This document shows, one piece after another, positions 15,101-26,909 of a stretch of 64,000 nucleotides of DNA. This DNA is from Phorcus lineatus (taxonomy: Eukaryota > Mollusca > Gastropoda > Trochida > Trochidae): contig OV121088.1 of NCBI GenBank assembly GCA_921293015.1, positions 4,978,382 to 5,042,381 of the forward strand. The letters are read 5' to 3'. The number at the start of each line of letters is the position of its first letter. Within the stretch, counting starts at the first letter, position 1. The position numbers and the translations under genes were made by a program. Below the pieces are notes generated by a model. That model was not told the origin of the DNA. It saw only the letters and a program-made list of their open reading frames with translations, and made no database searches.

Positions 15101-16142
15101 TGAATAACAATTCGTGACTCTCCCATTTACTATTAAATAATAAACTTTATGTTAGATAGAAAACTTGATCAGTTGGTGATAGGCCTTTAACAAATATAAC
15201 CGTGACATAGTGGTTTCAAATGTTTATTGGCAAAAGAAAAACCTGGTAACGCTTTAATATTTATATGTTCGTAACATTATAAACTTATAAAAGTATTTGA
15301 TTGATTTAAACGTTTGCACAACACCATGCAATTAACATTGTGTGTTAATTTGAAAATGATAAATAATCAATTATCTTCAGTACTTGATGCATTTTGCTCA
15401 GTGCGTTTTCTGTCTTTTTAGAACATGGGAGTTTTCCATTACGTACATACTTGTGATCATGAATTGCGTATCAATAACACTTATGTAGTTAAACTTTAGT
15501 TATCTGAATGAACAACACTGACTTAAAACATGTTCACTTTGTTTATGTTAGCATGTCAAATATTCTGCACTAAGAAAACATAAGATGTTATCTGCTTATT
15601 TAAGTCATACATAAAAAAATATATCTAATGTGCTCAGCGCAGAGAAATAAGAAGAGAAAAAGATGATTGGTCAAATAAATAACCAGTCGAAGAGCTAAGG
15701 CCATCTTCTCGGTCGCATTGTGTATCAATGCCCATTACGTCGTCTTAATTAATTGCAGCGATTTCCAATTATAAACCATATAAAAGTTTATGAGAAGAAG
15801 AACAATTTACAAATAATTACCATTCCAATGTGCATGATTATTCAAGAATTCAAACGTTCAAATACATTAGGATAAAACAAACTGATAAGTGTCACAGTTT
15901 AGCGTAACATCGGATTACTGTGTCGCCTGAAAACCGCTTTGTTTCAAAACATTACTCCGTTATTGCCACTAATGTCCCTTTAGAGTCATTTCCTGCTGGT
16001 AATATATGCTTTGACGTGAACGTAATTAGATTTTCAGATGATAGTTTAATACAAATGGTTTTGTTGACATTATATAGAATTAAACTTTGACACAAGTAAA
16101 TGTATGAAATATCGTATACCTTCAGACTTCTGTGTCTGTGTC
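12162..16142. other. AT-rich intergenic DNA, no gene recognised
   Basis: I see no conserved coding block, RNA gene or transposon terminus here. Only short frames under about 85 codons occur, with low-complexity AT-driven composition. Confidence 0.5.
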
Positions 16143-16171
16143 GGGGGGGGGGGGGGGGGGGGGGGGGGGGG
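16143..16171. repeat. G29 homopolymer
   Basis: Twenty-nine consecutive G residues directly abut the 5' end of a SINE. In an AT-rich genome this is striking, but homopolymer length is often misread, so the exact count should not be trusted. The short frame that reads poly-glycine through it is not a gene. Confidence 0.9.
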
Positions 16172-16475
16172 ATGGGGATAGCGCAGTGGCTAGCGCGTTC
16201 GGCCTCGGATCAAGAGGCCCGTGGTTCGAATGCCGCCAGGGGCTGGGCAACTTTGTCTGCAGTAGAGAACTGTTCTACACGCAGTCAAGTTTGGGTGCAA
16301 TGCTACACTGAAATTCAGCGCGGTACCACGGTTTCACCGCAATACATAGCCACATATTATAATACATAGCCACATGGTGTTGCGGGCTTTCTCCCTGCAA
16401 TGATAATAGCAGCCGCGATATAAGTGATCTTGAAAGCGGCGTTAAACACCAACCCACCTCACCTCTCATCTTATG
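16172..16475 (+). mobile_element. tRNA-derived SINE, copy 1 (full head)
   Basis: The head carries both internal RNA polymerase III promoter boxes of a tRNA: box A TAGCGCAGTGG (16179-16189) and box B GGTTCGAATGC (16223-16233). The body runs through GGGCTGGGCAACTTTG and CAGCAGCCGCGATATAAGT-like segments. The 3' end is GCGGCGTTAAACACCAAC followed by CACCT-type repeats. Two further copies lie at 23152-23458 and 30061-30163. No target-site duplication is visible; the G29 tract on the left and a transposon end on the right obscure the borders. Confidence 0.85.
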
Positions 16476-16481
16476 CCAGTC

Positions 16482-19096
16482 CCCAGTGGGCACAACAACG
16501 TTGTTTCAACGTTGAAAATTGGTTGGTCGTCAACGTTGAAACTTGGTTGAAAATAGGTTGTATATGAAAGTTTTTTAGACGTTGAAATCTGACGTTGTCT
16601 CAACGTAGGAATATGACCTTTTATCAACATTAAGGTTGAAAATATATGTTTTTCAGACGTCTGTATCTGACGTTGAATCAACGTTGAAATTATACCTGAC
16701 ATCAAGTTTGAGTGGCCCAGAGCCTGCTAACTTCATCGGGCTGACTAAGTTTTGCTCATTGGTTCTTCTTCGCCCGGACGTCGACAAATGAAATCGGCTG
16801 AGCATCGGTCAATCTTTGATTTACTAATTTATCTCCTTCAGTGCAGCATTTTTATAAACAAAACTCCCAAAACTGATACAATGGTAATACAATTTGAAAG
16901 TAATTCTTCCAGTTACCTAAAATATTGCTTTCTTGTAATTAGTATTTATTCACGGGTATTGAGCTCGAGCATACCGTAGGCTACAGTTAATTACTAATTA
17001 TCAATAAACTGTCTCCTCTTTGACATCTTACCCTCTGCTTATTTTACAGTTGAGATTGATCATATAAAATTCTAATTCCTGAATGTAATTTTCTGGATTA
17101 AAAAACGTATTCATCAAACAAGTACATCATACCGAGACATGCTCAGAATTCAGAAAAAAATCTCCTTTAGCACAGCATTTTTATTAACAAAACTGATACA
17201 CTAAATTAAATTTGACAGTGAGTCTTCCAGTTTCCTTGAAAAGAATGATCCCATCGGTCCTAAATAAAGTGTGTTCCTGAAAAAATAAAACATTCAGATA
17301 ATATTTAATGAAATAAAACAAAATAGTACAGGTTACCTTTACTAAAATCTACAAAACATATGAAGAATTATATTACATAAAGTGATTAAAATCTTATATG
17401 ATAAATATATTACAAATATTATTAATTTAATTCTTGTAAAAACGTACAAATGTATGAAAAACGGAAATTTAATGATTAAAGGTGATACTTACTCATATAT
17501 TTCTCTGGCATTTGTATTCTTGGACCGATAGTAGGTAATAGTACTTGTGTAGTCTGATTTAGGATTGCAAAGCAAAACCCCTCCTGAAATTAAAAGTTTC
17601 ACATACACTGGTAGTTTGATCATTTATCCATTTATTTTATAAAAATCCATTTAATGTCAATTGTTGTGATCTGATTAACTCACACATAATTTTGGTGGCA
17701 ATTAAAAATATTCTTTTTCTAATTTCTGTCATCGAGTTATTATCCCCGGGTTTACTTTTGTCTACTTTTTCAAGGACCTGAAAGTGTTGCAAAATATTTC
17801 ATCTAAAACCTGTCTTGTTTATTTTAATATGAATTTTAAAAATTTGCATAGTGACAGTTTGTACTATTACAACAAGATTTACCTCAATTATAAATTTATA
17901 ATATATAACAAAGAAAAAATTAAGGCCTATTGTAGACATAGTGTGCGAGTTAACATAATTTTTGATCAACGTCAGTGAACTTTGACCTCACGCCAAATAG
18001 GTTTAAATTTCACTGTCTTATGAACAGAAACTTTGGGGGAAAAACCCAGGTGGCAGTAAATAACATGAACATCCAGTCATAATAATATTTGTTATCACTC
18101 AAACATCAAAACAATTCAGTGATGATCATTTGTTTTGTCTGACCTATAAAACGTTGCCCACCATGGCATATGCCTCAGTTACCGGCCACACAGCAATTAA
18201 AATATCTTATAAAAATCTTCAAAGCTTAGGTACTGATCGATTACAAATTCTAGAATTCATTTGACTAATTAGTTTGTGCAATGTGCACCAAGCCAACGCA
18301 CTGACATGATTAGCCTATGAAGGTCAACTTTACCGTAACTTTGAAACAGTAATTTGGTTATAATAAAACATATACTCATCAGCAGAAAACATGAGCAAGA
18401 GTATAGAGTAACCTTTGTGTATCAGTCCTGGTTTTACTTTACAGACAATGAAAAGATTATCAAGTTTTTAAATACTTACATTTAACTAGGTGCAGTTTGA
18501 GTAACATCCACTGGAGCAGACGACACTGGGTTATCATCAAAACTTGCATAGTGAATTTAAAACGAAACATAAATATAAAAGTCGGATTACAATGCGGAAA
18601 AGGATCAAGTATTAAAAAAATACAAAGATGTTCAAAGAAAAGGATTTTGTATTGTTAAATCCAGAAAATATATTGATTCAATCATTAGTGAAATATTTTG
18701 ATGTCAAATGACTAAAGGCAGAAGGCTAAATAAATACAGTTAATTTCAACTGTAGTTCTTTTCTAAAATGAAAAGATGCCTGAAAATTTTCATGGAACAA
18801 AAACAGCAATATGTCTATAAAAAAACCATTTAAATTATTTCCAATTGGTTAATTCATATAAAAAGGGGAAGTACCATTTATTGATTCCAATTTACAATGT
18901 ATTTAAAACAAAATGTAAACAGGAATCAATTGGTTGGAAGTGTGTTGTATTCAGACGTTGAAACAACGTTGTCCCTAAAACCAATCTCTTACGTCGCTTT
19001 CCCAACGTTGAATCAACGTTGATAAAAGGTTGATCAACCAAACAACTAAATTTCAACGTTGAATCAACGTTGATCCAACGTTGTGTGCCTGCTGGG
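16482..19096. mobile_element. 2.6-kb DNA-transposon-like element with AACGTTGA-rich inverted ends
   Basis: The left end begins CCCAGTGGGCACAACAACG and the right end, read on the opposite strand, begins CCCAGCAGGCACACAACG. Both continue into about 170-230 bp of irregularly repeated CAACGTTGA and GGTTGAA words (16482-16715 and 18930-19096). The interior is AT-rich and encodes no recognisable transposase; it contains a diverged direct repeat of about 95 bp (16832-16932 and 17161-17250). This fits a non-autonomous element with subterminal repeats. I see no convincing target-site duplication, so two separate solo ends in opposite orientation remain possible. Confidence 0.55.
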
Positions 19097-19523
19097 TCTC
19101 GTCTATAGTAAGGTAACACATGACTGTATATATCTGCTATGAAAATTCAATATATTTAAGAAATTTTCTAAAAGATAATACATCTGATATTTGATACAGA
19201 AGGTTTTTAAACTTTCCATAAAAGTGACAATGACATTAGTTACATGATAGAGAGATATTATTATCACTGGCAATATTTTGTTCTGTTGTTAACTCTTGTC
19301 TTTTTACCTGATAAGATGTGATAAAAGAAAATCGAACATTCACTGGTATTATAATCAATTTGCTGAAAACACAAATGTATGAGCTAATTTTAGGCATGTA
19401 AAATCAGCTCAAAAGCGAAAGAATTAGTACACATGCCATTAATTTTATATGATTAGATATGACCCCGTCCCATTTTTCAACAACTAACTTTGATTCATTT
19501 TGTAAGAAAACACTCAAACGTTT

Positions 19524-19529
<6 letters not shown>

Positions 19530-19597
<68 letters not shown>
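19530..19597. repeat. (AT)n microsatellite
   Basis: About 34 AT units. It is one of three long AT runs close to the Penelope-like element. Confidence 0.95.
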
Positions 19598-19600
<3 letters not shown>

Positions 19601-19780
19601 CTAAGTCTCATATAATGTATAGATGCAATGTATATTCAATCTGTAACGATTGGGAGGTAATAACAAATAATACCATTTTAACAGTATGATACAAATAGTG
19701 TGGAGAACAACGAGTTCGTAAAGTCAGTTGTAGAAAACTAGGTTGATCAAATGTGTGAATGAGTGCTTTCTAACAGCTGT

Positions 19781-19785
<5 letters not shown>

Positions 19786-19835
<50 letters not shown>
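19786..19835. repeat. (TA)n microsatellite at the left edge of the Penelope-like element
   Basis: About 25 TA units run directly into the left inverted arm, so the element appears inserted in, or capped by, a TA repeat. Confidence 0.9.
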
Positions 19836-19838
<3 letters not shown>

Positions 19839-20414
19839 TAAAAAACAAAAGTCTGGAAATGATTTAAATCCCCGACCGGTTTCACACTATTCAGTGATCA
19901 TCATGGGGTCTTTATGACGTTGCCATGCTATGACGTCACAGAACAAGGGGCGCATAACTCTTGACAATCGATGCGTACCCACAGATTGGTGACGTCATTA
20001 CTTTACATCAATCACATATAATAATACTAACAGCAGTTTTTAGATATGGACAAAGTTAGGTGACATTAATTGCATTTAATTGTGGCTTGAAAAGTTTAAT
20101 GAAATAATGTTCTTTCATCTTTCTCTTTTCATCACTGTTCGACATGACTTTGTAGAAGGGGAATATTTTAAAATTATTCCCGGCGCATCTTTCTATATGT
20201 TCACTCAGTGGAATGTAGCGGTAGGACGGGTCCCTGATTTGCTGCCTATGGACCCTCACTCTTGATCTAAGTGTGTCCCCCGTTTGTCCTATGTAATCTT
20301 CGCCACAACCACCGCATTTGATAACATATATTAAATTTTGTGATGCGCATGTCATGTTTTCCCGTACGCGGAATATGTGGCCACTTTTGAAGTTATATTC
20401 TTTCCCTTCTAATA
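19834..20414 (-). repeat. left inverted arm of the Penelope-like element
   Basis: Reverse complement of 21753-22333. It carries the endonuclease-encoding end on the minus strand (a 99-codon frame at 20355-20056, identical in translation to 21812-22111). It is a structural duplicate and not a separate gene. Confidence 0.92.
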
Positions 20415-20419
20415 GGTAA

Positions 20420-22111
20420 GAGGAAGATTACCTTATAAATTTTGAACATAAAGAAAGCAATTTTTATGGTTTACCCAAAATTCATAAAAGCTCTGAAATA
20501 AGAGAACAATGTAAAAACCTGTCGTCCCCATATATAAAAGTAGCACCGGTTAATGATTTAAAACTGCGACCTATCATCGCCGGGCCCGAATGTCCAACGC
20601 ATAGATTAAGTAATTTTATTGACATTCTGTTAAAACCTTTTACTAAGTATGTTAAAAGTTACATACGGGACACGACAGACTTTCTCAATAACCTCCCCCA
20701 ATCTGTAGATAGCACAACTAAATTGGTAAGTTTTGATGTAGTAAACTTGTACTCAAACATACCACATGCTCTAGGGATTAAGGCTATCCGTTTCTGGCTA
20801 CATAAACATCCTTCAGCTATACCTGAACGAGTATCTAAAGAGTTCATAATAGACAGTATACAGTTTATCTTAAATAACAACACCTTTCATTTCAATGGCG
20901 CCCATTATAAACAAATTAAAGGGACCGCTATGGGTACCAAAATGGCGCCAACTTACGCCACACTGGTCCTGGGCTATTTGGAAGAAATATTATAGTCCAA
21001 AGTTGAGCAACAATTTGGAATAGAATTCAGTACAGAATTTCAAACACAATGGAAGCGATTTTTAGATGATTGTTTCATCCTTTGGAAAAGGAGCGATACT
21101 GATTTAGAATGTCTGACAAATGAATTACAAAATTTACACCCAAGTTTGTCATTCACCAAGGAGGTAAATGATACACAGCTTCCCTTCTTAGATGTAAAAG
21201 TATCCATCTCAAATAATCTTGTTGAAACGGATGTATACTACAAACCAACTGATTCTAAACAATATTTGGATTTCAATTCATGCCATCCTCGCCATACAAA
21301 AAACAGCGTTCCGTATTCGTTAGCTAGACGAATCCGCATGATTGTTTCAAATACTGATCGTGTAGATTATAGATTGAATGAATTAAAAGATCTATTATCA
21401 AAAAGGCACTATCCGAAACAAATAATTGATGACGCTATTTTGAAAGCAAAACGGCAAAATCGTAATGATCTCCTTAAAGTTAAAGAGCAAGTACAAGAAA
21501 AGGTACTACCATTTGTATCAACATTTAATCCAAGAAACCCAGAGATATTCCCAAAACTTAAAGAAACGCTCCACCCCCTACAAAATTGTGATACCTTAAA
21601 AGATAAACTTTCACATGTACAACTTATAAAGAGTAAACGGCAAAGCCGAAATATTAAACAAATAATAAGCAAAGCTAAATTTGATCAGTCAAGCCAAATT
21701 GACAAATCAATAAGCAAGTGTGGAAGACCAAATTGTGGCACTTGCCCGTACTTATTAGAAGGGAAAGAATATAACTTCAAAAGTGGCCACATATTCCGCG
21801 TACGGGAAAACATGACATGCGCATCACAAAATTTAATATATGTTATCAAATGCGGTGGTTGTGGCGAAGATTACATAGGACAAACGGGGGACACACTTAG
21901 ATCAAGAGTGAGGGTCCATAGGCAGCAAATCAGGGACCCGTCCTACCGCTACATTCCACTGAGTGAACATATAGAAAGATGCGCCGGGAATAATTTTAAA
22001 ATATTCCCCTTCTACAAAGTCATGTCGAACAGTGATGAAAAGAGAAAGATGAAAGAACATTATTTCATTAAACTTTTCAAGCCACAATTAAATGCAATTA
22101 ATGTCACCTAA
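20420..22111 (+). pseudogene. Penelope-like RT and GIY-YIG endonuclease, 5'-truncated, one in-frame TAG
   Basis: The frame opens at the junction with the left arm and reads 564 codons if a single TAG at 20993-20995 is passed. Reverse-transcriptase landmarks in order: FYGLPKIHK, LRPIIAGPECPTHRLSN, SFDVVNLYSNIPH, then IKGTAMGTKMAP before the stop. After the stop come the catalytic FLDD (21059-21070) and LPFLDV. A cysteine motif CGRPNCGTCP (21719-21748) precedes the GIY-YIG domain, seen as YVIKC followed by DYIGQT, with the usual downstream Arg and the Glu in KEHYFIKLFKPQLN. This order is diagnostic of canonical Penelope-like elements. The missing amino terminus and the stop make it inactive as it stands; the stop could instead be a sequencing error. 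Confidence 0.9.
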
Positions 22112-22333
22112 CTTTGTCCATATCTAAAAACTGCTGTTAGTATTATTATATGTGATTGATGTAAAGTAATGACGTCACCAATCTGTGGGTACGCATCGAT
22201 TGTCAAGAGTTATGCGCCCCTTGTTCTGTGACGTCATAGCATGGCAACGTCATAAAGACCCCATGATGATCACTGAATAGTGTGAAACCGGTCGGGGATT
22301 TAAATCATTTCCAGACTTTTGTTTTTTATCTAT
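21753..22333 (+). repeat. right inverted arm of the Penelope-like element
   Basis: Holds the GIY-YIG coding end plus about 220 bp of 3' non-coding sequence. It pairs with 19834-20414 and could form a very long hairpin. Confidence 0.92.
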
Positions 22334-22366
22334 TTATTACTTGAACTATGAAGAAGTTTTTTTGTG

Positions 22367-22439
<73 letters not shown>

Positions 22440-23138
22440 GTCCCAAGATTTCCAAGTTCTTTCTCTTATAGAAGCATCAGGAGTCTAGAATTAAATGGAA
22501 ACGAAATAACTTTCCTTAGAGAACCTTTAGAAAACTAGCCTACCTACTGGTATGTGACCCTTTGGACAGTGTAATATTGTTACATGTGTTCATTATCCCA
22601 TTCGTATAACACTTATCTTGTTAATGACCTGGATAATATACTTTTGCAAGAATCCATGTTTCAGAATAATTATGAGAATAAAATCAGACGCAGCACAATT
22701 AGAATTTTCAACATACTAGACATTCATCATTCACATTTGGAATGTCTTATTAGCTCGTTCCTTCTTTAGTTGTTTTGGAAGGCTTGTAACAGACAGTTGA
22801 TTAACCCAGTGTGACTCTGTTCAGTGATTCGTTTTGGTTTCCATACTTTTATATAAATGACTCTCATTTTGTCCAATCAATACGTTGATTGTTTTTTCAC
22901 AAATTATTATGTAAAGTCACCTGTTATTTTTTACAAAACATCCTACAAGGTATGTTTTACAATACGTAGTTGACTTATAAACATTTTTACATTTTTTATA
23001 TATGTCATATTATGGAGCCGGCTCTTTATCCTAAACATTATGAGTTAGTTGAACTACTGCCAAATATTTAGATCATTTAAGTGTACAGTTGTGTCCTATG
23101 AACAAAATACAAAAACAAAAAATTTTTAAAGCCAGGTA
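22334..23138. other. non-coding spacer with (TA)n at 22369-22436
   Basis: A long TA microsatellite lies about 35 bp past the Penelope-like element. The remainder is AT-rich with no recognised gene. Confidence 0.6.
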
Positions 23139-23151
23139 CCGATTAGTTTTT

Positions 23152-23458
23152 TCAGTGCAGTTAGCGTGTTCGGCCTCGGATCAAGAGGTCCGTGGTTCGA
23201 ATGCCGCTAGGGGCTGGGCAACTTTGTCTGCAGTAGAGAACTGTTCCACACTCATTCAGGTTTGGGTGCAATGCTACACTGAATTTCAGCGCAGTACCAC
23301 CCATGGTTCGCTAGTTCCAGCCGATGCTCGCAGGTTTCACCTAATGTATAGCCACAATGGTGTTGCGGGCTTTCTCCCTGCAATAATACTAGCAGCCGCG
23401 ATATAAGTGGAATTACTTGAAAGCGGCGTTAAACACCAACTCACCTAAACTCATCTCG
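23152..23458 (+). mobile_element. tRNA-derived SINE, copy 2, with 13-bp target-site duplication
   Basis: Same family as the SINE at 16172-16475. Box B GGTTCGAATGC is intact (23194-23204), but the head is shortened and box A is spoiled. The flanks carry a perfect direct repeat CCGATTAGTTTTT at 23139-23151 and 23459-23471, as expected of LINE-driven target-primed insertion. The tail is GCGGCGTTAAACACCAAC followed by TCACCT-like words. Confidence 0.9.
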
Positions 23459-25493
23459 CCGATTAGTTTTTGAAAAAATGTATCACATATTTTGCTGTCT
23501 TTGTCTGAGCCCTTTACAGTATGTTAACAATTTTCTGTTTAATTAATATTACTACAACAAGAAAACCTATTTCTCTACAACATCACTGACAAAGTTAATA
23601 GATGCATATGAATATGATATATACTACGTATGAAAATGTCATATTCCTTTTCAAATTCTCATATGAATGTGCAACTCATTAATATAAGGAAACCCCAAAT
23701 ATATGAAAATCAGAAATGATCGTCTTTGACTCTTACAAAAACTTTTGGATCTCAGGAACCAAAGGATCATAAGCATATACAGATCTAAGGAGGTTTTGCT
23801 AATATATACTATGTAAATTAAAATGATGAATAATAGTATTAGAAGGATCTAGTATTATGAGCAGAAAATACCTAACAGATCCGATAGAAATGTCAAACTG
23901 ATTGTGATTCGTGTTCTCGCTTAGTTCAATCAACAAGGAAATCTATATTTCAAGCAATAATTCCCTCTGACCATGAAACGACTGTCATCTTTTTTATCAC
24001 AATTTTATCATTTGCAATTACGTGAACAGTTTTAACTATACTGTTACCTTACAATTGTCTTTCAAGTCAATATGCAATTAATTGTTATGGATCATCCTCA
24101 CTCGAGTCTATTTGTTGCAAATTCTTTAGGAAAAAAACATTGATTGATTTTCGGTCCGTTTAAAAAAGTATTGCCTGGACTTACATGATAGGCAGGATAT
24201 ACGTATTCATCTTAAAGACTTTCAATCTTATATCATCAAATGATTTTTCTCTTTCTTGCCCTTTGGAATTGATTATATAGCACATTACAAATAAAATTTG
24301 ATGGCATTGTCATTGTCATACATATTTTTAAAAAAATGATTATCTAAATAATATCATAATGATGATTTAACAATAAAGACTTTATTGGAAATCTTACCCG
24401 ACACAATATGTAATTTGAAATATGAAAATGTTGTTTAGAAACAGCAAATCTTGATTAGTAAAATTGAAAATGCCATTCCGTCATTCTTCTAACCAATTTC
24501 AGGTACATTAACCAAAAGGTAATTGATGCAATTATATAACTGTAAAATTCCATTGAACATCGATGTTGATTTAAAAAACGATAATCAATAACACTACCCG
24601 AAATAAGTTCTAGAAGAAACTCTCGATTGTAACCTGGCATATTAGATAATGCAACCAATTTGTAAGGAAGTCGAGTCAATGTGAGCGCGCACTATTGCCG
24701 AATACTACATTAAATGAAGCATCAATACTAACTAATGAGAAACTGACTCATTGACCGTAATTTACGTGATTAACCAGATACACGCACCTTGTATAGTACA
24801 TGATGGGAGCAACATTTATAAGATTCTGCTATTTGAAGAGAATAGGAAGGGTATCTAGCATAATGCATGACACTTGACTCTCTCCTGTTTCAATGTCGTA
24901 TCAAACTCTGAGAATGACAAATGTCGTCGATAAGTTTTAAGGAATTAACACTTTGAAATAACATCCAAGTCAATCTTACTTCCGGTCATCAATTAATGTG
25001 ACAGTCGATAAATCGGTGTCGAATTTCTAGGTGTTTTATGTAGAATATGTATGCATTATTTCTAAACTATTATCCTAGAAGCTCCTAGTTTTACATAGTG
25101 ACTACATGTAAAGTCTGCACGATGAAACAATTCATAGATTTAGATCAAAATATCTCTTGATGCACCTCTATGATAGTAACATGGTCATTTATATGCACCA
25201 TTTGTCATAGACAAATGCTTTCTGAATATATATTTCTGTATAACAGGTACATATACATTGACTGTCATATCAACATATCAAGTTGACATTCATTGACATT
25301 CTCTTTTCACAGCAAACTGTTATAAAATGAATTCTGAGACTCTAAAACTTCTTAAACCAGGCGCTGATTAGAAAAGACGCATCGAGAATGTGCCACTGAA
25401 ATTTTACTGAAAGAGCATCAATCTTAAAATACTCGATAAGATGTATCTCACACTTTGATGTACTCGCAGTGGTAAATCGCACTGAGTCAGAAG

Positions 25494-26079
25494 ATGAGAG
25501 TCCACTCTTCTACATCTATTCTGCTAATAGATTATTCTCAGGAAAAAAATTTTGTGAACGATAGGAGAGTAAAAATAAATTTCACGGGTCATAATTATAT
25601 GACAGTATGGTCAAACATCTACATACATAAACTTCGCAGTAATCATAACTTACAGGTAGAAACCGGCAGATGGCGTGGTCTGCCCTGTAAGGATAGAACA
25701 TGTCCTCTGTGCGATTCTCCAACCATAGCAGACGAAATACATTACGTATTCAAATGTAAAGCTTTTGAAACAGAACAACGTCTTTGTATTAATGAATATT
25801 ATTTAAAATGGCCGAATATGTACAAATACAAAAGCCGTATGTGTACTAATAGAATGTCATATATTAAAAACCTGTCGAAATATCTACGTATTGTTTACGA
25901 AAAGCTCAAATGAATTGTGTTGCTGATATCACCACTATTGTCTTTTTATGTTTATTGTATATATGTATAATTGTATTCCCTTGTACCACCATGGGTGGTT
26001 TTCGAGAAATAAACATTGTTTTATTGATTGATTGATTGATTGATTGAGTGGTTTCAATCAGTTGACGATACAATACACT
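25494..26079 (+). pseudogene. 3' end of a non-LTR retrotransposon with ATTG-repeat tail
   Basis: A 139-codon frame (25494-25913) ends in HKLRSNHNLQVETGRW, CPLCDSP, DEIHYVFKCKAF. This is the C-terminal Cys-His region (KLR.S.H.L.IETGR, C..C, DE.HF...C) found at the end of many LINE ORF2 proteins. After the stop comes about 100 bp of 3' UTR and then an ATTG repeat at about 26022-26047. In copy 2 of the duplicated unit the sequence jumps from the equivalent of about 25637 straight to that of about 26079, so this segment was inserted in copy 1 or lost from copy 2. The first 45 codons align with copy 2 and may be host DNA. Confidence 0.7.
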
Positions 26080-26611
26080 TGCTTGTCCTATCAATCATTC
26101 CTAGTCGTATAGTTGTAAAATTATTATCATGTAGGGTTATTTTAACATACATGCATGTCATCTATGTTCTCTACAAATACTGTACAACGTAAATAAATAT
26201 AAAATATGTAGATACAAAAATAATTTTAAAAAATAACTTGACACAATATCAAGGAATCGTTTATCAATGTATTCTCTTTTAAGAACAATATATCCATTAT
26301 AAACGTTTGCAATGTAAGAGTTATTTTCTCTGGTATGTCAGATTATGTGTATATTAATAATGCATTATTGATAAGTAATCTACTGCAGACCCTGTAGACC
26401 CTTGTTATGGCCTGGCAATTATAATGATTAGTTGTTATTCATTGGCATCGTCTTAACAAATGCGTTACCATCATTAACGGTGCAGAACAATCCCATGTCG
26501 ATTTTATTGATTCTATTACAGGAGAAAATAATCATACAGGACATGAATTCAGAATAATTATATCAAAGATGAATATGTATATGAGACATCTTCCTTAGTC
26601 GACAGCAAAGG

Positions 26612-26909
26612 ATGAAAGGATGTTACACTTTCGTTACCGTTTTGTTTTGTTTCGTTTTCAAAATATCAGGATGTTCACAGTTTGAAAGGGACATGACTTT
26701 GGATTATATTAGTGTGCTTGATTCTGAGGCAATAGACAAGGGATATACCACCATGGCCAACTGTTCCCGTTTCTGTCATGAAGATGATCTCTGTAGAACC
26801 CTCACATTTCAGCAGACAACTGGACGGTGCCGACTGTTCCCGAAGACCTTCCTGGAACCTGAGCGAAGAATAGAAGAAGCTCATAGCAGAACCTTTAGGA
26901 AAATAGATG
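26612..26909 (+). CDS. lectin paralogue 1, exon 1: signal peptide and PAN domain
   Basis: Codons 1-99 plus one base, donor G|GTAAATG. The ATG is the first codon of the hydrophobic leader (FVTVLFCFVF), and the same start is kept in paralogue 2. Reading past the donor gives only GKCIA before a stop. Confidence 0.88.

Larger units (their letters stand above)
19834..22333 (+). mobile_element. Penelope-like element flanked by 581-bp inverted arms
   Basis: A 2.5-kb retroelement with a + strand reverse-transcriptase plus GIY-YIG endonuclease frame (20420-22111). The 3' part (21753-22333) is present again in inverted orientation at the 5' side (19834-20414); both arms are 581 bp. Joining a truncated element to an inverted copy of its own end is known for Penelope-like elements. 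The arms encode identical peptides in two frames, so the insertion looks recent. TA repeats flank it: one touches the left end and another starts about 35 bp beyond the right end. It has lost the N-terminal part of the reverse transcriptase and carries one in-frame stop. Confidence 0.9.

Noticed and set aside
16100-16369. 89-codon frame with poly-glycine
   Set aside because: It reads through the G29 tract into a SINE; no coding support.
20056-20355. Separate GIY-YIG gene on the minus strand
   Set aside because: It is the inverted arm of the Penelope-like element, identical in translation to 21812-22111.
23089-23406. 105-codon frame
   Set aside because: It lies across SINE copy 2 and its flank.
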